Position numbers and translations under genes: made by a program
Notes under the pieces: model-generated
The model's database searches: none
The model's input: the letters and a program-made list of their open reading frames with translations, nothing else
Told to the model about the DNA's origin: nothing
In this document: positions 34,090-44,600 of the stretch, piece by piece
Numbering within the stretch: the first letter of the stretch is position 1
Layout: each line of letters starts with the position of its first letter
NCBI RefSeq assembly: GCF_015706575.1
Contig: NW_024037056.1
Span: 11,359,176-11,423,175, forward strand
Reading direction: 5' to 3'
DNA length: 64,000 bases
Source: Patiria miniata
Lineage: Eukaryota; Echinodermata; Asteroidea; Valvatida; Asterinidae

Positions 34090-34640
34090 CTTGAATGTTC
34101 TTTGGATTTTTTTTTTTACATAAAGCCGATAAGTAATACCTCATGTAGTGGACAATAATTAATCTAATTACAATTGAAGAAGTGTTTTACCAAATGTTTT
34201 CAATGCTGCGCCCGTCAGTAATTAAAAATGGTTTACAATTTGTTTCATTAGGGGTGCAAAGTAAAGAACACGTCGTACTTTTTAATTACAGTCCCCTGTT
34301 GAAACAAGCTTAAACCTTTCGGTTCTTATTTCCTAACTTAAATCACATACAATAACGATACCCGAAAGCTTTATTAAGGTTTCAACATGAATTATTCTTA
34401 ATATCTTATAGTTAACTATATAATCAATAGCCCCTTTTAAAATCACCAGAACATTTTAAAAATAAAATTGGATATACCGTACCACCCATGTTCGACTTTT
34501 TAATGCAGCGGTCACTGAGAAAATTAACATAACACAGTTACGTGTTTTTAATTGACATTTACCGAGTTCTTTTGAAATAAAACGTTATCGTAAACGAAGG
34601 CAGCGAGCTCCGCAACATTGTCGTTGGACTAACTTTTAAA
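34090..34640 (+). repeat. Far-upstream block of the array unit (copy D)
   Basis: It is shared with 47535-48000 and partly with 48475-48790: 'aacaagcttaa', 'cccgaaagctttatt', 'tatagttaactatataatca' and 'ggcagcgag' landmarks recur in order. It is A/T-rich and non-coding. Confidence 0.6.
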
Positions 34641-35110
34641 TGTCTTGTTATACCACAAACACCAATGAGATCTTCATGGCAGGCAGCCATTTAAACAAAA
34701 ATGAGAACAGAGTACAAATGTAGATAGCCAACACCTAAACTTAAAACCATTGAGATTTGCGCTATGGTTTCATATACATGTACATCAATTGATACGTAAA
34801 TGGACGAATTGGAGGCAAAGGATGGAATTGTTAGAATTGAAGGAAAGCAACAGAGTTACCAATTCCTTCCTCTATTTTTTTTGAAGTTGCGTGAAAAGTC
34901 CGACCCGCAAATCATTAGACAATTTACGATAAGTGTAGGTCAGGGTAATTCATGTAGTTAGAAGGCCAGAGCCGCCATCGTGTCAAACAATTAGCTCGTT
35001 CTGAACAAATTTAGTCTTGGCAAAGACCAATGCCGAGCACTCTAAAATAATGGATTTGCCGTTTCCGTCGCTTGCCAAGCAGCCAGCAGGATGTTTGAAA
35101 ATTAGGTTTG
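34640..35110 (+). repeat. Upstream cassette D of receptor gene 3
   Basis: It is nearly identical to cassette C (20275-20760), including 'gccgccatcgtgtcaaacaa' and 'gccagcaggatg'. Genes 2 and 3 therefore share a recent upstream history. Confidence 0.65.
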
Positions 35111-35214
35111 TGAATTCGAAGTAGCTTTAAGTGCACTTCACGTTGGGGCCATTGCCGACTTTCTGCGCGTGCGTGTGAAGGCCGTTCACAGTTCAGATGC
35201 TATTGAGCCATCAC

Positions 35215-35568
35215 TGTTGTTCGCTATGCCTGGGCGTCTATCGTCTTGTGTTCATATTAACCGTAATATCCCATTATACTGAATAATTAGTTCCGCGAAT
35301 TTGGTATGACCGTGGTGCGTGACCTACGTGAGTCTTAATGCTTGACCATGCATTAGTAATATCCCGATGAAATTATCGAGAGTACTGACGCCAGTGGTAC
35401 AGCAGAAATCGACCTGAGGGTTTGCAGCAGTGTAAGTGAGAATTTCGTATCGGCCTACAAATCTTACTCTTCGAATCGCGTCTGTAAATTGCACGGATTT
35501 TTGGTTAAAGAAGTTTCGCAGCCGGACAACGGAGTATTAGGTGAACTACCAAGACTTCCTTTGGTGGA
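35215..35568 (+). promoter_or_regulatory. Conserved 5' block of receptor gene 3
   Basis: GAGCCATCACTG is at 35215 and the invariant CTCTTCGAATCGCGTC at 35467-35482, 87 bp before the ATG, as in the other copies. Confidence 0.5.
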
Positions 35569-35644
35569 ATGGAAGGACTGAATATTTTGCGAACGGTGGT
35601 CGTGCTGGTGGCTGTGTTCCATATTAACAAGGCGCAGGACATGG
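35569..35644 (+). CDS. Gene 3 exon 1: signal peptide
   Basis: It encodes MEGLNILRTVVVLVAVFHIN then KAQDM. It ends in phase 1 at GTAGGT and aligns with exon 1 of genes 1 and 2. Confidence 0.85.
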
Positions 35645-38600
35645 GTAGGTACTTTGTATAATTTTACATATAAATATAACTGTGAGCACACTATCAGAGT
35701 ATGCTTATGGAGGCCCAAGCTGTCCCCGTCGCGTCATTGAAGGGGGTTGTTAGTTTTAAATTCTTATTTATAAATACCTAATACAGTTTCTCATTTCCAT
35801 TTGTCGAGAGCCCGTCAGGTGGCCGGTCTTAAACGAAAGATAAAGGCACGGCTGGCTGGTCTTAAACACTTTTTCAGTGTTCGCCTCGGCAAATTATCAA
35901 CATTCTAGACCCCAACCGGTTTTAAACATAGTGTTTAAAACCTGCCAAACAAACATTTATCCCCTTATTAAAATAGCTTATCATTATAAAAAAAACATGA
36001 GAAATATTGACTTAGATTTCCTTTTAAAGCCCATGATGTACACTGTAGAATAGAAAATTGGGCAAATGGGTTGGTATTTTGCCCAATGCTGGTCAGTATA
36101 CAAACTGCCGAAACTCTTCAGTAATTTTTTTTGCCCGAATTAACCAAATTAAGGTAACTTCATACCAATGCCAAATATTTGTTTCACAACATTTCTTTTT
36201 CGATGTAATATAATGGTCACGTAAACGTTATAATTATGTGGCTCTTCGTATCCTCTCTTGGGACGTTTCTAGCTTGCTGCCAATGGATATGTGGTCCTGC
36301 GTAAACATAGTGACCGTTTTAGCCTTTTTTTCTGGCTAACTTTGACAGATTCTTTGCTAAAAAAAACGAGTTTGACAGAAAATTTGACAGAATGGACTCT
36401 TTTGGCAGATTTCTGGCAGAACATAAAAACATAGCAAATTAAAAAAAAAAATGGCCCATTTGTTTAAAAAAGCTTCAATCTTTTCAAACAAACCCTTGCA
36501 TCATGGGACAGGTTGGCTCACTGGCTACCGGACTTCATCGTGACACTAATTAATCGCGTTTTGCCTGAAATTTACGCAATTTCATAACATCTTTATGTGA
36601 CTTAAATTGTTTACAATGTAATTTGAACCTAAATTAAGGCAACACTACAACATCTGCATGTGATTTAAAGTGTTTACAGTGTATTTCGAGTAACTCTGGG
36701 GGATTTGGCAGATTTCTGATAGATCTGACAGATTTTTGAAGTGCATTTAGCAGAATGTAGCCATGACCTTACGGTCACCCTCTGCGTAAATCTCTCATTC
36801 TTCACACTTGTGTGCATATCATGAGTTGCCAATGTAATGAATTAGCTTATGTGTTCGTGTCATTCATTATAAATCGTGAATTTTTAAGGCCTACTTTGTC
36901 TATTGGTATGATCCGCTTAGCACAGGCCGGCATTCTCAAGACCAGATGAGCGATTAAACAAAAACAAAATCTAGAGCGACACACATTTTTTGTAATTAGT
37001 CCAGCTTTGGGATGGCTTTGCAAAATTGATTTGAAACTGAATGTTTCCATTATTCAATATTTCAATATCATATGAAATGCAAACGTTCTAGTATAATGTT
37101 TACGTCGCACCGGATACATAACATGAATTCTTCCTGCCGAGCAACATCACAACTGACCTTAACTCGCAATAATTATAACCGTGAGTGTTGTGTGCTATTT
37201 TCAGATAAAAATGACTGATCATTGCTGATCATGAGAAATGTGTGACTTAGATTCCCTTCTGAAACCCATATGTAAAATTGTCTTGAAATTCCGAAGATGT
37301 GGAAACGATTTAGCTCTACTTGTCCTTTCTCGGATATGCGTTCATGCATGAAAATCTCCGATCGTCACACTCTAGCTCTATGAATATCATGAGTTGCGAA
37401 TGTGATTAATTAGCGTATGCACACACGTCCTTCAGTAATACAATTAATGAATACAATTCATGATCTAAATACAGGTCGGCAATTTTATAACGAGATGCGG
37501 AACCATTTTGTACACGAGTAATTAAACTTATGAATATTGACGGTGACGTGCAATTTTCACTAATTAATTCAGCTTCCTGACTGTTTTGGGAAAATTGATA
37601 AATTGAAAATGTCCATGATTATTACATGTAGTGTAAACATTCGAGTTGTACCAGATACCTTACATGCATTCTTCATGCAGAGAAACATGACAAGTGACCG
37701 CGGTTCGCTATATTACTCTGGAAGGTGTGTTGGGTGATAAATGATGGTGAAGCAGAACAATAGGCTTTACTATTTTGCTCATGCCAGAGGGCTAGCCAGT
37801 GGCGTAGTGAGGATTCGTATCCTGGGGGGGGGGGGGACGCAAGACAACCGGCCTTTGTAAAATCAAACAGCGTTTTTTTTATGGTGTAAACCGAGGACAC
37901 ACACGTGCAACATCATGGATGAATTGATGACAGGAACCAAACTGAGGACTCCTCGGATAGAAAACGTGTACACAACAAACAAGCAAAGAAGTAGGAGTAT
38001 AAACAAAGGAACAGGGAAAAAGAACAATACAAATCCTCGATTAATCCGCAAACAAAGGATGTGTGTGTGGGTGAGTTTGTCTTACATACGCAGTGTGGAC
38101 TTCCGAACAAAAGACGTCCACATAATGTAGGTAGCACCGACGTTGTGTGGACTTACCCCACGTCCACACAGTGTTTCCCCATTTCTGGAAAACAGGTTTA
38201 GAGGCATTTTTGGGTTAGGTTTATCTGTAGCAGAATGAAGAGAAACACTAAAGGGAATCATAGAAAAAAAATTGGGTTGAAAGAGTTTTCACAGTTTGAG
38301 AAAAATGAGTTTTTTCACTGGTTTTTCTTAACTACACGAAAGCAATGGAAAGTCCACACTAGTCATGTGAAACAAGTATGGGTGTCTGTGAGTGTGTAAA
38401 CACTGGCCATCGTGGACCTAGAACAAAAGGGTTAGGGCAAAAACAATAAGCCCACGATTGACCGATAGTCCACGTTGGAAATTCGTGTACAAAACCAATG
38501 AGAGCTGATGCTAAAAACTTACAAACAAAGGAATGAGGATGAGGGGCAATAGGGGGTCCACGATTGCCGGTGTTTACAAAGATATGTGTGTACAAGTATT

Positions 38601-41600
38601 ACATTCAATGTGTAGTCTTCGGAACAAAAGGTGTCCCCATAACCAGGTTTTAGATACGTTGTGTGGATTTGTCCGTGTCCACTCAAGGTCTCCTCTCTCT
38701 GGAAAACAGGTTAAGAGGTATTTTTCGCAAAATTATGAGAACCCTCAACGGAATCATAGAAACAATTGGGCACAGTTTTCGGCCAGGTGACAGACTCTCG
38801 ACCAATAGGAATGGGTAATCTATCTTATGTTTTTAAGAAATCATATTACTAACGTCAACGGCTCTGCATTATATTGCATTATATTCAGTTAAACGCTAAC
38901 AGAAATAGTGGTTGATGAGAATTTTTTCGTTTGCATCACAGAATTCACTGATATCAGAGATCTTGATATCCGACTTGTCAATGGCAGCGCCCCCAACGAG
39001 GGCAGGGTGTTAGTTCGCTGGTTGCCTGACTCCGAGTGGAAGGCTCTGTGTCTTAATCCGTATGCTCCCGACACCATCGCCTATCAGATGTGCAGACGGC
39101 TTGGGTACCAGTTCGCATGCGGTATGGAGGAGGCAGGGGCGGGGCGAACCGATGACCCCTCCCTGGTGAACATACCAAGCGTGGAATATCTGGAAGGCTG
39201 CTTTACGCACGCATTTAACATCACTACTGGGGGTTGCGTCTTATCTGAGTCACCTCCGTTCGGTCCCAGTACCGACCCGCCTTGTGCGCATGAACAAGAC
39301 ACGTGGCTAATTTGTGGATTTGCAGGTAAGCCCAATTAAGGGGAAAAGTTAAGTAAAGAAAAGTAGACCATATTTGTTGATGATAGTTTTTTTCAAAGGT
39401 TTGATACTTGGAAATAGTTTATTTTACACTTCGTGATAGCAATGATGAAAAGTCACGATACAGATATCCAGTATGAGCTACCTCTACAAAATATGCACTG
39501 GATACTTTGTGCTGCCTGAAAGCTTGCGAGAAAAACCTCACAACAAACTGACCCAATCGGGACTAAAACCCAAGACCTTCTGCTTACTGCCTTTACCACT
39601 CAAGCACCGGGCGCGTAATTTTTTTTCCTAGGAGGGTTAAGGGCAATGTCATGAATAATTCATGTTTATCCATGAGAACGGACAATGACATCAACAGCAT
39701 TGTTGTTAGTTACTCAACTAGTTACAATACATTAAAGCATTTTAAAGAACGGTTGTCGTCGAGCTACCACACAGGAGCCTAGTGGATAGCGAGATGAGCT
39801 ATGGATACAAAGATCCCTGGTTCGAATCCACGTCGTCGCTGCTCATGCATTTTCATCAGCTATTTTTCTTCTCCAAATTTATCACTGAGATATTTTTAAA
39901 TTAAGGGGAAAATAGAACGAGAAGCTAAGTCTTGCAATGATTCAAAGGAAAAACTGAATTATTCATGACATTGCCCCTAACTCTCCTAGGAAAAAAATTA
40001 CGCGCATCGGGCTTGCTGTGGTCGGCCGGCTGGTTCGAAACAGATAAAGCAGGTGGTACCGCAATCAATTACATTTCTCTCCATGTGTACAGGAATGCCA
40101 AATTTCGAATTGCGACTGGTTGAGGAGGGGACATTTGGTGCGACTGGAGGACTCGTCCAGGGACGCTGCGGTGGGAGGCAGGAATGGGGTGCCATCTGCA
40201 GCAACACGTTCGACCTGTCAACCGCTGGGCACGTTGCCTGCCGCGATTTGGGACAGCCTCCCGCCATTTCGGTGGGGGAGGTAGACACCCGTGCGGTTTA
40301 TCCAGGGCACGCTCCCGACTACACGCTATTCGTGGACATCGGTTGTGTTGGGGACGAAGCGAGTCTGAGCGAGTGCGAACACTACTCGCTGCGGCAGTGC
40401 GAGAGTTATGCCACTCTGGAATGCTTTACTGGTAATTATGTGACAGAATTTACTTGCTATTGCTTAAGACTATGATATCAGGTGATGAGTTCATTGACCT
40501 AAGTTTTAGAATCATTGGCATTATGCGTCACGCTCATGATTTAATTCTTTGTGACACGGTAGCTACAAAGCATGAAAAAAAGGGAAGCAATGACAGAAGA
40601 GGATGAAGACATGTTATGCTTTAGAGAAGGTAGAAAATCGGGAAGGGTGTTCCCACGAAACCCACAGAATTTGACAGGGATAGAAAACCCAATCCAAATT
40701 AATTCTGGGTTGAATTTGCCCCCTGGCCAGAGTGGTTCAAGGCAAGCAAAAGACCACTGTGCCAAACTGACTCCCAGCAGAGTCTTTCTGGCCTGATTCC
40801 TAAAACGCACACTGGATTTTTAAACAAATCTGGTACCACAAGCGGAAGCCTCTAGTGTATGGCACTTTTGAAGATGGGAGCAAAACAATTTTCGTACTGA
40901 TCGCTGTCATGTAAGCTAACTGATTCGTCTGTTCCCTGCTGGTATTTTTTCTTTCTATTGCCTGCCGGAAGTAAATAAATGTATGCACATTAAAATGATT
41001 TATACATTATTATTTGTTCAGGAACGAGGGATATCAGAGATGTCGACATAATGCTGGTGAATGGCAGCGCCCCCAACGAGGGGCGAGTCTTAGTCCGCTG
41101 GTCCGCAGACTTTGACTGGACGGCAATGTGCTTCAGTCGCAACCACACCGACGCGGTGGCTTTCGAGATGTGCAGGCGGCTCGGGTTCCCGTTCGCGTGC
41201 GGCAAGGAGGCGGCAGGGGCGGGGCGGACCGATGCCCCCTCCTTGGCGAACATATCCAGCGTGGAATACCTAATCGAGTGCAGGTCAGACCCAACCAATA
41301 TCTTCGCAGGGGGCTGCTCCCTCTCGACGACACCTGATCCCATTGGCGTGTCGCCTTGTCCGCATGAAGAGGATATCTGGTTATCGTGTGGATATGCAGG
41401 TAATAATAAGCTCTAAACAAAGGCAAAAAACTTTTCAGATAAAATAAAGCCCATCTGAGACGCAATAGTTCTCTGTGGACAGGAAAGGACAGCCTGCTGT
41501 CCATTGATTGAGTCACTGACCGACTGAGTCATTGACTGACTGACTCCCCGACTAAGTCACTGACTGACTGACTGACTGACTGTCTGACTGAATGAGTCAC

Positions 41601-44600
41601 ATGAACTAAGACTTTCGAATCCGTGAGGAAATCCAAGTCTTGTTTCTGCTTGCCCTATTTTATAGCGCTGCTTAACGGTTAGGCAGAAAAGTTCTCTCTC
41701 AAAAGACCAGCCACGTGCATCGGCATTTTGAGCGTCAACGTGCATAACACGCATCGGCTGCGTCGTGCGCAATGCGTACTTGATTACGTAAAATACGCAA
41801 TTGCAGTTCTCCTGCACAGAGATGGCCGTCTTTTTACAGCTTGCAGCTGATGTGCTGACGGTTGCGTGTGCATGGAGAGTTCTGTTGTTATGTCACTGAT
41901 TAATGCAACTATTTCTTTTGGGGTTAAGCGAACTTTTGCTGAGCCTATTGCTTACAGTCTCTTTTGGTCTCGGTAAGCACAAGATCAGCTGCTATGAAAG
42001 CAGCGCTATGAAATTGGGACCAGTTTTTGATTTATTTCAAATAATTTGTGACACGTTATTTCAACCGTTGTCAGGAATGCCAGACTTCGAATTGCGACTG
42101 GTGGAGGAGGCATCCAATACTTCCAGAGGACTCGTTCAGGGCCGTTGCGGTGGGATACACGAATGGGGTGCCGTCTGCGGTAACAGATTTGCCAAGCTCA
42201 GGGCCGGGCACGTTGTCTGTCGAGATCTTGGATTGTCGAACTACTCCATATCAACAGGAACACTAGCCTTTGGAGAGGTTAATGCGCAGCACGTGCCCAA
42301 CTACAATCTGTTCGTGGATATCGGTTGTGTTGGCGACGAAGCAAGTCTGAGCGAGTGCGAACACTTCTCTCTACGTCAGTGCCAGAGTTACGCCACAGTA
42401 GAATGTTTTACCGGTAGGTTTATGGCGGACCTTCATGTGGTATTATAGAACTAGGGGTTCTGAGCAAGTTTATTTCTTCCATCGGTCTTCTTGGGGTGCA
42501 ATGTCAAAGTGACGACACTCCTTTTCCGTTTTTCTAATGCGCACATTAGCGTACTGTGCATAATATGGGAGTTTCCAACTTAGGCTAATTACGACCTATT
42601 TAATCAACGCATTCTGTTTGGCTGTGACTGATTCTGAAGCTAGAGATAACGCCAAAGCCGAAGCCGTTGCCGAAATTACCAATCATGGTAAAGAGACATA
42701 CATCTTCACAGCCTTTTGCTTTTGGCCAGTCATGCATTATTGAAATGATACTTAAAAACATAATTTAGCCGTTTACTTACGGTTTTTTTCGTACTTACAT
42801 TTGATACCTATTCCCTTGTTTACAGAAACTCGGGAGTATGAAGATATTGCTTATCTGTGTGGTTCTAAGCAACTCTGTGGCCAAGAATGCCATCAACAGA
42901 TCAATCCTCTGCCGGACAGCGCTGATGTATTCCACTATTGCCAGTGCGACGACGCCTGCGTTCTATTCGACGACTGTTGCTACGACTACGCCAATGTTTG
43001 CGACCGAACACCGCCAAGTTTAGAACGCGGGGGCTTCACGACTGATTGGTTCGGCTGCGTCTGGATACCGGGCAGTCAGTTCACTCACATTGGTTTTGTG
43101 GTGGTAGAACGTTGCCCAGAAGACTGGAGAGACGAAGGCACACGTGCTTTGTGTGAGAAGCCGATCAATGTGACAGACGTCATTGGTTCAATACCAGTAT
43201 ACGACGATCAAGGTGTGGATTTTAAAAACATCTTCTGTGCCCTGTGTAACCGCAGGTCTCTAGCTAGGTTAAGCAGGTGGGACATTTTCGGCTCTGACAA
43301 TGTTATAAGTAGTACTGCGAACCTATATCACCCATCTCTCAACCAGACCCTTCCGACAAAGGGCTGGGCCGTCACTCCACCAAAAGGTCACACAGAAATA
43401 CGTAAGTGCCCCGCTCATGTGATTGACACCTGTCTTGTTGACTTTCGCGGTACCGACATGGAGACAGCTTGTAGAGCTTACTACGCACCCGTACGAACCG
43501 ATCGGGAAAACATAAGGTATCGTAACCCACACTGTGCTATGTGCAACGGCAAGATTCTCGAACCAGATAACTCCTGCATGGACCACGTCTGTACGGAGAC
43601 ATGCGAACCTGTACCGTGGGGTCACTGCATGGGTGTATGCAGCCCGTACGACGACTTCTTCACAATTGAGGTTCTCTTTGACTTCACATCCTCCTCTTCC
43701 ATCAATGGGAGGTCCTGCTTGGAAGGGCAGATCTATGATCCATTCCTAGAGAGGTGCCGAGTGCTGACGTGCGCAGCTGGGTATCGAATCAACGGCGACG
43801 AGTGTGTGGCATACACTCCGGCAGATCCGCCCATAAACGGCAGTATGGAGACATCTGCGATCGAATGCTGGGCAAAGCGTCTTGGCAAAGACACAACCGG
43901 CGGGCAAGCCTTGATGGCAGGACAAACTATCATCCTGGAGGACCCAGATGCGGGACAGTTGTCAGCTCTTGTTCTCCTGACCTCTTTTCGAGGAGCGCTT
44001 GACGTTGAAGCATCTTTTGATGGTGCACATGAATCAATAGACAACACCACCACACTCCCTGGATTACTTTGCAATATATCTACGCTGTCAATTTTCGTGC
44101 CGTTTGGTCTCCGAGCTTCTAGTACCTGTCAGACTGTAAATGGGAATGAAACATTTGAAGGATATGTTGGAAACCTTTTGGAGGTGATAAGGTTTCAAGG
44201 TATCAAAGATAAGGGAGAGTATACGAAGAAAAGAGCATCGCCTCTATGCTTGAAGGTTGCCAACCTGAATTGCTCATCTCTTCTTACGTTAAACGGTTCC
44301 GAGTACACGATCTTGGCGGATGAGATTTTACAGGTGACTGTAAGTGGCATACGTATACCTACTGCCGAGTACGTTCGTTTCCCAGACGACTCTGCTGTCA
44401 CGTGCTCTTTCACAGGTCCGCTTCCGGAGGGGTTGGAGCCGAAGATCAGAAGGGCAATTTCCTTTGCAGGTAGCTGTCTGTCTTTGCTGGCACTTGCCGC
44501 AACCTTCGTTACATACTGCGTCTTTCCTGAGATCCGGAACACCGCGGGCAAGTCAACGATGAACCTGGTGGTGGCGCTCTTCGTCGCCATCTTGCTGTTC

